Positions 1-10,123 of a DNA stretch of 64,000 bases are shown here, in pieces. The position numbers were made by a program, and so were the translations under genes. Positions within the stretch are counted from its first letter, which is position 1. The number at the start of each line of letters is the position of its first letter. The notes under the pieces were generated by a model that was given only the letters and a program-made list of their open reading frames with translations, ran no database searches and was not told the origin of the DNA. This DNA comes from Clostridium_F oceanicum (lineage in GTDB: Bacteria; Bacillota; Clostridia; Clostridiales; Clostridiaceae), in NCBI RefSeq assembly GCF_039521385.1, contig NZ_BAAACG010000006.1, forward strand, positions 124,001 to 188,000, given 5' to 3'.

Positions 1-773
1 TAATACTAGCACCTTTTGTCATATTTTTATTTTTAGGTGGCATTTATTTAAAGTATGGAGTTTTTGTTTTATCGCTAATGGGAATGTATGAGTTTTATAA
101 AGTAATAAAAGAGAAAAAAATAAATCCTATAAGTATCATAGGATATATATTATGCTGTGTATATTATTTAACTTTAAATGGAGAAATAAATTATAAATTA
201 ATATTCTATGTTATAGTATTTTCTATATTTGTTATGCTTTGTATACCAGTTATTGACTTAAAATATAATTTTATAGATGTAGCAACTACTATTTTAGGAT
301 TTTTATATGTAGCTATATTTTTTAGTTTTATAGTATTAGTAAATCAAAAGGCTAATGGGAATTATCTTGTTTGGCTTATATTTGTTTCAGCATGGCTTTG
401 TGATACTTTAGCCTATTATACAGGAAAGTTTTTTGGTAAAAACAAACTTTGTCCTAAAGTTAGTCCTAAAAAAACTATAGAAGGTTCTATAGGTGGAATT
501 ATAGGTAGTGTTATAGGTTGCAGTATCATAGGTCTTATAGCTACTAATAATGGTGTTACAATAAACATAATTCATTATATATTAATAGGACTTATATGTG
601 GAATAGTTTGTCAATTTGGAGACTTAGTAGCCTCATCAATAAAAAGATTTGCCGGTGTAAAAGATTATAGTAATTTAATTCCAGGTCATGGTGGCATCTT
701 AGATAGATTTGATAGCATACTTTTTTCAGGACTAGCAGTATACTATTATTTAACCTTTGTACTTACTTTATAA
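1..773 (+). CDS. cdsA: Phosphatidate cytidylyltransferase (5' end cut off by window)
   Basis: Makes CDP-diacylglycerol from CTP and phosphatidic acid in the membrane, the entry to phospholipid synthesis. The frame is open from base 3, before the first ATG at 78, so the gene starts upstream of the window. The visible part is almost wholly hydrophobic with several membrane segments. It ends with the family signature: S-x-K-R, then KDY, then the GHGGILDRFDS stretch near residues 205-215 of the part counted from 78. It probably lies downstream of uppS and frr, as in other Firmicutes, followed here by dxr and rseP. A strong terminator follows it. Confidence 0.93.
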   Translation, partial: ILAPFVIFLFLGGIYLKYGVFVLSLMGMYEFYKVIKEKKINPISIIGYILCCVYYLTLNGEINYKLIFYVIVFSIFVMLCIPVIDLKYNFIDVATTILGFLYVAIFFSFIVLVNQKANGNYLVWLIFVSAWLCDTLAYYTGKFFGKNKLCPKVSPKKTIEGSIGGIIGSVIGCSIIGLIATNNGVTINIIHYILIGLICGIVCQFGDLVASSIKRFAGVKDYSNLIPGHGGILDRFDSILFSGLAVYYYLTFVLTL

Positions 774-779
774 ATTTAA

Positions 780-795
780 GGCACATTAAAATAAA
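780..795 (+). repeat. Dispersed GGCACATT repeat, copy 1
   Basis: GGCACATTAAAATAAA just after cdsA; shares its core with copies at 23881-23967, 26464-26511, 28528-28550, 41980-42000 and 56065-56115. Confidence 0.4.
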
Positions 796-827
796 ATTTA
801 ATAGTTAATTTTATATTTAGCCGTATG

Positions 828-874
828 AAACTTTAAGCTTTCTTATTTTATATAGAAGGACTTAAAGTTTTTTT
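828..874 (+). terminator. Rho-independent terminator after cdsA
   Basis: AAACTTTAAG (828-837) pairs perfectly with CTTAAAGTTT (861-870) and is followed by a T run. It ends the cdsA transcript before the AI-2E family gene. Confidence 0.75.
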
Positions 875-1014
875 GCTTTTGTAAGAAAACTATATTTTTT
901 AGAGTATATTTTAAAAAATAAATCAATAGTTTTTAGTAAGATATGTCTTTGTTTCTCATATTAATTAGTCAATTTGAATATATTATTTTGTAATACTTAA
1001 TTTGGAGGAGAGTA

Positions 1015-1992
1015 ATGAAATATTATGATAAATATAAAAATTTAATTAAATGTATTCTTATATTTTTTATGTTTTTTATAGTTACAATTTTAATTACTAG
1101 ATATTTCAAACCTTTTTTCATAATAGTTATAATTAGTTTTTTGGCCTCTCCTTTGTACAATTTTTTATGTAAACATAAAATATTTAGTAAAAAATTAAGT
1201 GCCTTTTTAAGTATTTTAATAGTTAATTTAAGCTTATTTATAATATTATTTTTTATAGGAAATTTTTTAGTTAAATATATTATAATAATTAAAAAAAATT
1301 ATACTAATTTTAGCTTAGTTATATCAAATATTTGGAGTAAGTTTAATGATTTTGTAAAAACCTATGGGTTAGATTTAAATAACAAAATAAATAATATATC
1401 AGATTTTGTAGTTAACAATGAAATAATAAGAAAAAGTGCCTCTTACACTACAGAATGGTTCTTAGCTTACATTATAGGTAATTTATCAACTTACTTTATT
1501 TTAGTAGATAAATATGCTATATTTAAACGTGTTGAAAAAAGTTTATCACCAAATCAAATGGTCATGTTAAAAGATAAAATATATAAAATTAATCAGATTG
1601 TAAAAATAGAATGTGTGTTAGTTTTAATAACTACTTTTGAAACTATATTAGGCTTTAAAATACTTAATATAGATAATTATTTTATATTAGGCATATTTTC
1701 AGGAATACTAGATATTTTACCTTACCTTGGAATAGCTATAATTTTTATTCCTCTTATCTTTTATAAAATATATACCAAAAATTATATTATAGCCCTTGGG
1801 CTTATCTGTCTTTATATATTATTAATGATAAACAGAAATATAATGGAAACAAAATTTATGAGTAATAAACTAGAGGTTTCTTCTTTATTAATACTAATAT
1901 CACTTTATATAGGATTTAAAATTTTTGGCTTTATAGGTTTGTTTGTAGGGCCAATGTATATTATAACAACAAAAGAATTTATTAAAATTTAG
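1015..1992 (+). CDS. AI-2E/PerM-family membrane permease
   Basis: A 325-aa polytopic membrane protein with about seven to eight hydrophobic segments. The C-terminal part has the pattern of the AI-2E transporter (UPF0118/PerM/YtvI) family: a GxxxGILDxLPYLG-like stretch near residues 228-240 and a final Gly-rich hydrophobic block with GLFVGP. The family exports small molecules or ions, and the substrate here is unknown. GGAGG lies just upstream of the ATG. It sits between cdsA and dxr and is followed by dxr after 16 nt, so it is probably cotranscribed with dxr, although its function is not obviously linked to isoprenoids. Confidence 0.8.
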   Translation: MKYYDKYKNLIKCILIFFMFFIVTILITRYFKPFFIIVIISFLASPLYNFLCKHKIFSKKLSAFLSILIVNLSLFIILFFIGNFLVKYIIIIKKNYTNFSLVISNIWSKFNDFVKTYGLDLNNKINNISDFVVNNEIIRKSASYTTEWFLAYIIGNLSTYFILVDKYAIFKRVEKSLSPNQMVMLKDKIYKINQIVKIECVLVLITTFETILGFKILNIDNYFILGIFSGILDILPYLGIAIIFIPLIFYKIYTKNYIIALGLICLYILLMINRNIMETKFMSNKLEVSSLLILISLYIGFKIFGFIGLFVGPMYIITTKEFIKI

Positions 1993-2008
1993 ATTAGGAG
2001 CGATACAA

Positions 2009-3169
2009 GTGAAAAATATTTGTATACTTGGAGCAACAGGCTCTATAGGTACTCAAACTTTAGATGTAATTGAAAGGGAAAAAGATAAATTTAAACTGAT
2101 AGCTGTGTCTGCTAAAAAAAGTTATGATAAAATTATAGATATAATTTCTAAATTTCATCCTAAATATGCAGTTTTAATGGAGGAAGATTCATTTATAAAA
2201 GTTAGAGATTATTGTAATAATAATAATGAAAATACTAAAATCCTAATGGGAATGGAAGGATTAGTTTATATATCTACATTAGAAGAAGTTGATATGGTAG
2301 TAACTTCAGTTGTTGGTATGGTAGGTCTTTTACCTACTATGAAAGCTATAGAAAAAGGTAAAGATATAGCCCTTGCAAATAAAGAAACTTTAGTTGTAGC
2401 AGGAGAAATTATAATGAAAAAGGCTAAAGAAATGGGAGTTTCTATTTTACCAGTAGATTCAGAACATGGGGCAATATTTCAATGCCTTCAAGGAAATAAA
2501 AAAAGTGACATTCATAAAATAATTTTAACAGCTTCAGGAGGACCTTTTAGAGGTAGAAAAAAAGAAACTTTATTAAATGTAACATCAAAAGAAGCTTTAA
2601 AGCATCCAAAATGGAATATGGGAAGAAAAATATCTATAGATTCTGCAACACTTATGAATAAGGGGTTAGAAGTTATAGAAGCTCACTTTTTATTTGATGT
2701 AGATTATGATGATATACAGGTTGTAGTTCATCCTCAAAGCATGGTACATTCTATGATTGAGTATATAGATGGTAGTATTATGGCGCAAATTGCGTCAGCT
2801 GATATGAGACTTCCTATCCAGTATGCAATGAATTATCCAAAAAGAGAAAAAACTTTAATAGATAGGGTAGATTTTTATAAACTTAAAGAATTAACCTTCG
2901 AAAAACCAGATATGGATACTTTTATACCTTTAAAATTAGCATATAAAGCAGGAAAAATAGGTGGTAGTATGCCTTGTATATTAAATGCAGCTAATGAAGC
3001 TTGTGTTGAATTATTTTTAGAAGATAAAATAAAATTCTTAGATATTGGGAACATACTAAAAGAGTGTATGAATAAATTTAAAGTTGTAAAAGATATAACT
3101 TTAGATATTGTTATTGATACAGATAAGAAAGTAAAAAAATATGTAAAAGAAAAGTATTCAAATATTTAG
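2009..3169 (+). CDS. dxr: 1-deoxy-D-xylulose 5-phosphate reductoisomerase
   Basis: Converts DXP to MEP with NADPH, the committed step of the non-mevalonate isoprenoid pathway; cytosolic. The 386-aa length is normal. The N terminus has the NADPH-binding GATGSIG loop (about residues 8-14), LANKET follows near 123, and the metal-binding SEHGA stretch is near residue 151. The start is GTG with GGAG about 9 nt upstream. It lies with ispG (downstream) and rseP in the usual clostridial cdsA-dxr-rseP-ispG order, so two MEP-pathway enzymes share one locus. Confidence 0.97.
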   Translation: MKNICILGATGSIGTQTLDVIEREKDKFKLIAVSAKKSYDKIIDIISKFHPKYAVLMEEDSFIKVRDYCNNNNENTKILMGMEGLVYISTLEEVDMVVTSVVGMVGLLPTMKAIEKGKDIALANKETLVVAGEIIMKKAKEMGVSILPVDSEHGAIFQCLQGNKKSDIHKIILTASGGPFRGRKKETLLNVTSKEALKHPKWNMGRKISIDSATLMNKGLEVIEAHFLFDVDYDDIQVVVHPQSMVHSMIEYIDGSIMAQIASADMRLPIQYAMNYPKREKTLIDRVDFYKLKELTFEKPDMDTFIPLKLAYKAGKIGGSMPCILNAANEACVELFLEDKIKFLDIGNILKECMNKFKVVKDITLDIVIDTDKKVKKYVKEKYSNI

Positions 3170-3209
3170 ATTTTAATTTTAATTGGGTTTTAAAAAAGGA
3201 GGATACATA

Positions 3210-4220
3210 ATGTATATAATATGGGCGATATTAGCCTTTGGGCTATTAGTTATAGTTCATGAATTTGGACATTTTATCATGGCTAAAGCAAACGGCATAA
3301 AAGTTGAAGAGTTTTCTATAGGTATGGGACCTAAGCTATTTGGCATAAAAGGAAAGGAAACTGAGTATTTAATAAAGCTTCTTCCAATAGGTGGATATGT
3401 AAAAATGTTAGGGGATGAAGAAAAAAGTAATGATGAAAGAGCCTTTAATAACAAATCTCCAATAAGAAAACTAAGTGTAGTTATAGCAGGACCTATAATG
3501 AATTTAGTTCTTAGTGTAGTTTTATTTGCTATAATAGCATCTTTTAAAGGATATTTATCTCCTGTTGTAAGTAAAGTTGTTCCTAGTAATCCAGCAGCTG
3601 TAGCAGGAATTCAAGCTGGAGATAAGCTTATAGGGATAAATGAAAAGAAAATAGATACATGGGAAGGGTTTGTTACAGCTTTAAGTAAAACAAAAGGAGA
3701 AGCTGTAAATATAACATATGAAAGAAATAATCAAGAAAAAACGGTGAAAATTACGCCTATTAAAGATACAAAAGAAAATAGAAGTATAATAGGTGTATAT
3801 CCTACAGCAGTTGAAAATGCTACTATTGGTCAATCATTAAAACGTGGAGTTTCAGAAACTAAGTTTTTAATAAAAGAAACTTTTGGATTCTTTGGAAAAA
3901 TATTTAAAGGTCAAATAAATAAAAATGATGTAGGTGGACCAGTTTCTATAGTAAGAATTTCTGGTAAAGCAGCTAAGGCAGGAATATTTAGTTTAATGAC
4001 ATTAAGTGCTTATATAAGTGCTCAATTAGCTATATTTAACATAATACCTTTCCCAGCTTTAGATGGAGGACATATAATATTATTCTTATTTGAAATGATT
4101 ACAGGAAGAAAATTAGATGACAATAAGGTAGGGGTTATAAATTATATAGGATTTGCTATTTTGATGGCTATTATGGTTTTGGTAACCATAAAAGATATAT
4201 TGTATCCTATTAATATTTAA
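3210..4220 (+). CDS. rseP: Site-2 intramembrane zinc metalloprotease RseP/RasP
   Basis: Cuts transmembrane substrates such as anti-sigma factors and signal-peptide remnants. The zinc-binding HEFGH motif is at residues 17-21 in the first membrane segment. A PDZ domain occupies about residues 110-185, and the third ligand motif LDGGH is near residue 285. The ATG at 3210 is chosen over one 27 nt upstream because an AAGGAGG site lies 8 nt before it and the protein then starts directly with its membrane helix (MYIIWAILAF). Length 336 aa, normal for the family. Confidence 0.95.
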   Translation: MYIIWAILAFGLLVIVHEFGHFIMAKANGIKVEEFSIGMGPKLFGIKGKETEYLIKLLPIGGYVKMLGDEEKSNDERAFNNKSPIRKLSVVIAGPIMNLVLSVVLFAIIASFKGYLSPVVSKVVPSNPAAVAGIQAGDKLIGINEKKIDTWEGFVTALSKTKGEAVNITYERNNQEKTVKITPIKDTKENRSIIGVYPTAVENATIGQSLKRGVSETKFLIKETFGFFGKIFKGQINKNDVGGPVSIVRISGKAAKAGIFSLMTLSAYISAQLAIFNIIPFPALDGGHIILFLFEMITGRKLDDNKVGVINYIGFAILMAIMVLVTIKDILYPINI

Positions 4221-4368
4221 TGTACATTTAAATAAGGTCTATTTAAATAAATTGAAATTCATAAGTGAATTGCTTGTTTACTAATAATACTTTGTTTATA
4301 AAAATATAATAATAATTTAGCAGTAGGAATATCTGTAAAGATTATTTACTAATCTAATTTTGATAAAT

Positions 4369-4413
4369 ATTAGAAAACAAAATATAATCAATCTTTATAT
4401 TTTGTTTTCTAAT
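4369..4413. promoter_or_regulatory. 19-bp perfect inverted repeat upstream of ispG
   Basis: Left arm 4369-4387 and right arm 4395-4413 are perfectly complementary around a 7-nt loop. The hairpin ends about 10 nt before the ispG ribosome site. There is no clean T run after it, so it may be an attenuating or mRNA-stabilising structure, a terminator for rseP, or a small palindromic repeat. Confidence 0.55.
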
Positions 4414-4439
4414 TTGATATTTAGGAGATGGGAAACACT

Positions 4440-5489
4440 ATGGAAAGAAAAACAACAAGAAAAGTAAAAGTAGGTAATGTTTATGTAGGGGGAAACTCTA
4501 AAGTATCCGTTCAATCTATGACCAATACTGATACTAGAGATGTAGAAAAAACTTTATCTCAAATAAAGGATTTAGAAAAAGCAGGCTGCGATATAGTAAG
4601 GTGTGCAGTACCAGATATGAAGGCAGCTGAAGCTATAAAAGAAATAACAGAAAAAAGTAATATACCAGTAGTTGCAGATATACACTTTGATTATAGATTG
4701 GCTTTAGAATGTATAAAAAACGGAATAAGCGCTCTTAGAATAAATCCAGGAAATATAGGAGATTTAGAAAGAGTTAAAATATTAGCTAAAGCCGCAAAAG
4801 AAAAAAACATTCCTATTAGGGTAGGAGTTAATTCTGGATCTTTAAAGAAAGAAATCCTTGAAAAGTACGGAAAAGTATGTCCAGAAGCTTTAGTAGAAAG
4901 TGCATTAGAGCATGTGAATTTATTAGAAGAAAATGATTTTAAAGATATAGTTATATCTATAAAATCTTCAAATGTAGTAGATATGATAGAAAGTTATAAA
5001 CTTATATCTCAAAAGGTATCCTATCCTCTTCATTTAGGAGTAACAGAAGCTGGAACTTTGTTTAGTGGAACAATAAAGTCTAGTATAGGTATAGGTTCTC
5101 TTTTACAACAAGGCATAGGAGATACAATAAGAGTTTCTATTACGGGAGATCCTGTAGAGGAAGTTAGAATAGGAAGACAGATATTAAAATCACTAGGACT
5201 TTTAAATGAAGGCGTTGAAATAATATCTTGTCCAACTTGTGGAAGAACCCAAATTGATTTGATTTCTATAGCAAAAGAAGTTGAAAAAAGACTTGAAGGC
5301 TTAAGAAAAAATATAAAAGTTGCTATAATGGGCTGTGTAGTTAATGGACCAGGAGAAGCTAGAGAAGCGGATATTGGTATAGCAGGTGGAAAAGGCGAAG
5401 GCATCATTTTTAAAAAGGGAGAAATAATAAGAAAAGTAAAAGAAGAAGATATTATAGATGAACTTATAAAAGAAATAGAAAATATGTAG
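4440..5489 (+). CDS. ispG: 4-hydroxy-3-methylbut-2-enyl diphosphate synthase (flavodoxin)
   Basis: Converts MEcPP to HMBPP with a 4Fe-4S cluster, the penultimate step of the MEP pathway. Cluster ligands are visible in CPTCGRT and CVVNGPGE near the C terminus. Typical start sequence MERKTTRKVKVGNV. The first possible ATG (4428) directly touches the AGGAG site and leaves no spacer, so the ATG at 4440 is preferred, giving 349 aa. It stands with dxr and rseP but is separated from them by about 220 nt carrying a strong hairpin. Confidence 0.95.
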   Translation: MERKTTRKVKVGNVYVGGNSKVSVQSMTNTDTRDVEKTLSQIKDLEKAGCDIVRCAVPDMKAAEAIKEITEKSNIPVVADIHFDYRLALECIKNGISALRINPGNIGDLERVKILAKAAKEKNIPIRVGVNSGSLKKEILEKYGKVCPEALVESALEHVNLLEENDFKDIVISIKSSNVVDMIESYKLISQKVSYPLHLGVTEAGTLFSGTIKSSIGIGSLLQQGIGDTIRVSITGDPVEEVRIGRQILKSLGLLNEGVEIISCPTCGRTQIDLISIAKEVEKRLEGLRKNIKVAIMGCVVNGPGEAREADIGIAGGKGEGIIFKKGEIIRKVKEEDIIDELIKEIENM

Positions 5490-5548
5490 GAATTTAAAAT
5501 GTCAGGCTCTATAGCCTGATATTTATTAGTAGGGGGAATAAAAAGAGT

Positions 5549-8500
5549 ATGGAAATTGAAAAAGTAAAAGATTGTGATAAAAATGCGATCTCTTCACAAA
5601 TTCCTATAGGTAGCGATTCTAAAATAATAAAAATCCAGTATTTTAAAAGACAACAAAAACTTAAGCTTATATTAAAATCTCAAAATGATTTTGACAAAGA
5701 AAGAGAAAATAAATTAAAGAATTTCATGAAAAAATCTTTTCACTTTTTAAAGAATATAGATATAGTTTGTTATAAAGATATATCTAATGTAACTTTAAAA
5801 GATATGTCAAACAAGTATTGGGTAGATTTAATAAATGCAGTAGGTGAAACACTTCCAATTGCTAAAGAATGTTTAGTTAAATCTAAAAGAGATATTGAGG
5901 AAGATACTTTAATATTGTCTTATGGTAATCAATTTTTATGTAAATTTCTAACTAAGAATAAATTAGAAAAAAAATTAAAATTTTATATGAAATCTATATA
6001 TGGATTAGAATGCAGTATTAAATTAAAGTATGATTCTACAATAGAAACTAAAGATTACTTTAAAAAGAGAGATAGTATAGATAATTCTATTATAAAAAAA
6101 GTTATAAAAGAAAAAGCTATATCAAAATCTTCATCTCCTAAAAAGAGAAAAAATACATATAAAGAAACAAAAGATAGTTCTGTTATATTTGGTAGAAGTA
6201 TTAAAGAAGATATTATAGCTATGGAAGAATTAGATCAAAATTCTGGAGTTGTAGTTGTATGTGGAGAAATATTTAAAAAAGAAATAATAGAGACAAAAAC
6301 CGGTAGAAAAATAGTCACATTTTTTATTACAGATCTTACTAATTCTATGACAGTTAAGTTTTTCCCAAGACCTAAGGATGCAGATGAAATAATTGAACAA
6401 ATAAATGAAGGTCTTTACTGCAAAGTAAAAGGAGAAGTAGTTAACGATCCTTATGCTAGAGAAGCGGTTATAATGGCTAAAAGCATAGTAAAAGTATCTA
6501 AAATAGAAAAAATGGATGGAGCTGAAGAAAAAAGAGTAGAACTTCATCTTCACACTCAAATGAGTGCTATGGATGGAATGACCTCTGCAGGAGATCTTGT
6601 TAAAAGAGCAGCTACTTGGGGACACAAAGCAGTAGCTATTACAGATCACGGAGTAGTACAAGCATATCCTGAAGCTATGGCAGCTTCTAGAAAAAATGAT
6701 ATAAAGGTTATATATGGAGTAGAAGCTTACCTTGTAGATGATGGTATACCAATAACTATAGGAAATGAAGATTATAAATTAGATGATACCTATGTTGTAT
6801 TTGATTTAGAAACTACAGGTTTTTCACCTATAAATGATAAAATCATAGAAATTGGTGCAGTTAAGATAAAAGAAGGAAAAATAATAGATAGATTTAGTGA
6901 ATTTGTAAATCCTAAAATTCATATTCCAGATAGAATAACAGAGCTTACAAGTATAGAAGATGAGATGGTAGAGGATAAAGAAACTATAGAAGTTTTACTT
7001 CCTAAATTTATGGAATTTACAAAAGATACAGTTTTAGTTGCCCATAATGCTTCTTTTGATATTTCTTTTATAAAGAAAAATTGTAAAGATTTAAACTTAG
7101 AATTTAATAATAGTTTTATGGATACAGTTACTTTAAGTAGATATTTATTTCCTTCATTAAAAAGATATAAATTAAATACAGTGGCAAAACATTTAGGGGT
7201 ATCTTTAGAAAATCATCATAGAGCAGTAGATGATGCAAAGGCTACAGCAGATATTTTGCTTAAATCTTTTAAAATGTTAAAAGATAAAGAGATATTTGAT
7301 TTAAAAACTTTAAATAAAGAATTTTTAGAGAGTATAAATATAAAAAAAGAACCAACATATCATTTAATAATATTAGCTAAAAATCAAAAGGGACTTAAAA
7401 ATTTATATAAATTAGTATCTAAATCTAATTTAGAATATTTTTTCAAAAGGCCAAGACTTCCTAAAAGCCTCATAAATGAATATAGAGAGGGTCTTATAAT
7501 TGGAGGAGCTTGTGAAGCTGGACAAATATATAAAGAAGTTCTTAAAGGAAAAACAAAAGAAGAGATGAAAAATATTATAGACTTTTATGATTATCTTGAA
7601 ATACAGCCTTTAGGTAATAATGAATTTATGATAAGAAATAAAATAGTAAAAGATAATGAAGAACTTAAAGATATAAATAGAAAAATATGTAAATTAGGTG
7701 AATTTTATAATAAGCCAGTAGTTGCTACCTGTGATGTTCACTTTTTAGATCCTGAAGATGAAGTTTTTAGAAAAGTTTTAATGGCAGGACAAGGCTTTAA
7801 GGATGCAGATAATCAACCGCCCCTATATCTTAGAACCACAGAAGAAATGCTTAAAGAGTTTGAATATTTAGGAGAAGAAAAAGCTAAAGAAGTAGTAATA
7901 GAAAATACTAATAAAATTGCAGATATGGTTGAAGATGTAAAACCTATACCAGATGAGACTTTTCCTCCTAAAATAGAAGGTTCAGAAGAAGAAATAAAAG
8001 AGATGACTTTAAAAAAAGCTCACTCTATATATGGAGAAAAACTTCCAGAGGTAGTAGAAAAAAGATTAACAAAAGAGTTAAATTCTATTATAAATAATGG
8101 TTATGCAGTGCTTTATCTAATTGCACAAAAGCTTGTTGCTAAGTCTTACTCTGATGGATATCTAGTAGGATCTAGAGGATCTGTTGGATCATCTTTAGTA
8201 GCTACAATGTGTGATATAACAGAAGTTAATGGACTTCCACCTCATTATGTATGTCCTAAATGTACTCATAGTGAATTTTTTACTGATGGGTCAGTAGGTT
8301 CAGGAGCGGATCTACCAGATAAAAAATGTCCTAAATGTAATATAGATATGATAAAAGATGGACATGATATACCTTTTGAAACATTTCTAGGATTTGAAGG
8401 AGATAAAGAGCCGGATATAGATCTTAACTTTTCTGGAGAATATCAAGGGGTAGTTCATAGATATACAGAAGTTTTATTTGGTAAAGGACACGTTTTTAAA

Positions 8501-9838
8501 GCAGGAACTATAGGAACTATAGCGGAAAAAACTGCTTATGGTTATGTGAAAAAATATTTAGATGAGAGAAATATGACTGTAACTCAAGCAGAGATAGAAA
8601 GACTTTCTAAAGGGTGTACTGGGGTTAAAAGAACATCAGGACAGCATCCTGGTGGAATAATGGTTGTTCCTGCAGATAACGAAATATATAATTTTACTCC
8701 AGTTCAGCATCCAGCAAATGATATGGAAACAGATGTTATAACAACTCACTTTGACTATCACTCTATAAGTGGTAGACTTTTAAAACTTGATATACTAGGG
8801 CACGATGATCCTACGGTACTTAGGATGCTTCAAGATTTAACAGGAGTAAATCCTAAAAAAGTTCCTTTAGGAGATGAAAAAGTTATAAGTTTATTTACAG
8901 CGCCAGATGCTTTAGGAATTACAGAAGAAGATATAGATTGCCCTGTAGGTACATATGGACTTCCGGAATTTGGAACAAAATTTGTAAGACAGATGCTTGT
9001 AGATACAAAACCTAAAAGTTTTGCAGAGCTAGTTAGAATATCTGGTCTTTCCCATGGTACAGATGTATGGCTTAATAATGCTCAGTATTTTATAAAAGAA
9101 GGATATACTACTATAAAAGATTGTATATCTACAAGAGATGATATAATGATGTATTTACTTCAAAAGGATCTTCCTCCTAAAGATGCCTTTACTATAATGG
9201 AGAAAGTAAGAAAAGGAAAAGGACTAACAGAAGAAAGGGAAGCTTTAATGAAAGAGCATGATGTACCAGATTGGTATATTGAATCTTGTAAAAAGATAAA
9301 GTATATGTTCCCTAAAGGACATGCTGTAGCCTATGTTATGATGGCAATAAGAATAGCTTATTTTAAGGTTTACTATCCAAAAGCTTATTATGCTACATAT
9401 TTTTCAGTAAGAGCAGATGATTTTGATGCAGATTTAATTGTAAAGGGAGAAGAAAAGATAAAGGAAAAAATGAAAGAGTTATATTCTGAAGGTAATAATT
9501 TAACTCAAAAGGATAAAGGACTTTTAACTATACTAGAGATATCTCATGAAATGTATAAAAGAGGAATAAGATTTTTAAAAGTAGATTTATATAAATCTGA
9601 TGCTACAAAATTTCTTATAGAAGAAGACTCTATAAGGCCACCTTTAAGTTCTCTTCAAGGTGTTGGTAAAAATGCAGCTAAAAGTATTAAAGAAGCAAGA
9701 GCCGATGGAGAATTTATATCAAAAGAAGATTTAAGAATGAGAACTAAGGTTACAAAAACCGTTATAGAAACTCTTCAAAATCATGGTTGCTTAAAGGGGA
9801 TGCAGGAAACAAATCAGATATCTTTATTTAATTTGTAA
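5549..9838 (+). CDS. polC: DNA polymerase III alpha subunit, PolC type
   Basis: The replicative polymerase of low-GC Gram-positives, with built-in 3'-5' proofreading. It has 1429 aa, normal length. In order: N-terminal domain; OB fold around residues 225-320; PHP domain beginning near 331 (LHLHTQMS), interrupted by a DnaQ-like exonuclease starting near 415 (VFDLETTG); second half of PHP; the zinc-binding CPKC...CPKC pair near 901-930; and the catalytic PDIDLNF motif near 954. Start ATG follows GGGGGAA. A small hairpin (TCAGGCT/AGCCTGA, 5502-5519) precedes it. Confidence 0.97.
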   Translation: MEIEKVKDCDKNAISSQIPIGSDSKIIKIQYFKRQQKLKLILKSQNDFDKERENKLKNFMKKSFHFLKNIDIVCYKDISNVTLKDMSNKYWVDLINAVGETLPIAKECLVKSKRDIEEDTLILSYGNQFLCKFLTKNKLEKKLKFYMKSIYGLECSIKLKYDSTIETKDYFKKRDSIDNSIIKKVIKEKAISKSSSPKKRKNTYKETKDSSVIFGRSIKEDIIAMEELDQNSGVVVVCGEIFKKEIIETKTGRKIVTFFITDLTNSMTVKFFPRPKDADEIIEQINEGLYCKVKGEVVNDPYAREAVIMAKSIVKVSKIEKMDGAEEKRVELHLHTQMSAMDGMTSAGDLVKRAATWGHKAVAITDHGVVQAYPEAMAASRKNDIKVIYGVEAYLVDDGIPITIGNEDYKLDDTYVVFDLETTGFSPINDKIIEIGAVKIKEGKIIDRFSEFVNPKIHIPDRITELTSIEDEMVEDKETIEVLLPKFMEFTKDTVLVAHNASFDISFIKKNCKDLNLEFNNSFMDTVTLSRYLFPSLKRYKLNTVAKHLGVSLENHHRAVDDAKATADILLKSFKMLKDKEIFDLKTLNKEFLESINIKKEPTYHLIILAKNQKGLKNLYKLVSKSNLEYFFKRPRLPKSLINEYREGLIIGGACEAGQIYKEVLKGKTKEEMKNIIDFYDYLEIQPLGNNEFMIRNKIVKDNEELKDINRKICKLGEFYNKPVVATCDVHFLDPEDEVFRKVLMAGQGFKDADNQPPLYLRTTEEMLKEFEYLGEEKAKEVVIENTNKIADMVEDVKPIPDETFPPKIEGSEEEIKEMTLKKAHSIYGEKLPEVVEKRLTKELNSIINNGYAVLYLIAQKLVAKSYSDGYLVGSRGSVGSSLVATMCDITEVNGLPPHYVCPKCTHSEFFTDGSVGSGADLPDKKCPKCNIDMIKDGHDIPFETFLGFEGDKEPDIDLNFSGEYQGVVHRYTEVLFGKGHVFKAGTIGTIAEKTAYGYVKKYLDERNMTVTQAEIERLSKGCTGVKRTSGQHPGGIMVVPADNEIYNFTPVQHPANDMETDVITTHFDYHSISGRLLKLDILGHDDPTVLRMLQDLTGVNPKKVPLGDEKVISLFTAPDALGITEEDIDCPVGTYGLPEFGTKFVRQMLVDTKPKSFAELVRISGLSHGTDVWLNNAQYFIKEGYTTIKDCISTRDDIMMYLLQKDLPPKDAFTIMEKVRKGKGLTEEREALMKEHDVPDWYIESCKKIKYMFPKGHAVAYVMMAIRIAYFKVYYPKAYYATYFSVRADDFDADLIVKGEEKIKEKMKELYSEGNNLTQKDKGLLTILEISHEMYKRGIRFLKVDLYKSDATKFLIEEDSIRPPLSSLQGVGKNAAKSIKEARADGEFISKEDLRMRTKVTKTVIETLQNHGCLKGMQETNQISLFNL

Positions 9839-9979
9839 TAGATAAACCCTTGCATTGACTTAGGTTTTACCAATAATTTATAATTTTAAATGAGGCTATA
9901 CCTTTCTAACTTTTCCTTGAAATTCATATTTTACTATGATACAATTTAAATAGTATTTAGTTATATATGCTTTTTTATA

Positions 9980-10041
9980 AAAGAGTGGGTAGAAACCCGC
10001 TCTTTAATATTTGTAAAAAACGCAGCGAAAGTTGCGTTTTT
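9980..10041 (+). terminator. Double terminator between polC and rimP
   Basis: Two hairpins in tandem. The first pairs AAAGAGTGGGT (9980-9990) with ACCCGCTCTTT (9995-10005, one G-U pair). The second pairs AAAAACGCA (10016-10024) with TGCGTTTTT (10033-10041), with A and T runs that could let it work in both directions. They isolate polC from the rimP-nusA operon. Confidence 0.7.
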
Positions 10042-10123
10042 AAATTAATAAAAATAATTGAGATTTTTATAGGTAAAGATATACTTATAAAGTATTTCGT
10101 ATACAGAGTGTAAGGAGGTAATT

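Noticed and set aside
6230..6661. 143-codon frame on the - strand within polC
   Set aside because: It lies wholly within a conserved gene on the other strand, has no ribosome site and no recognisable protein pattern.
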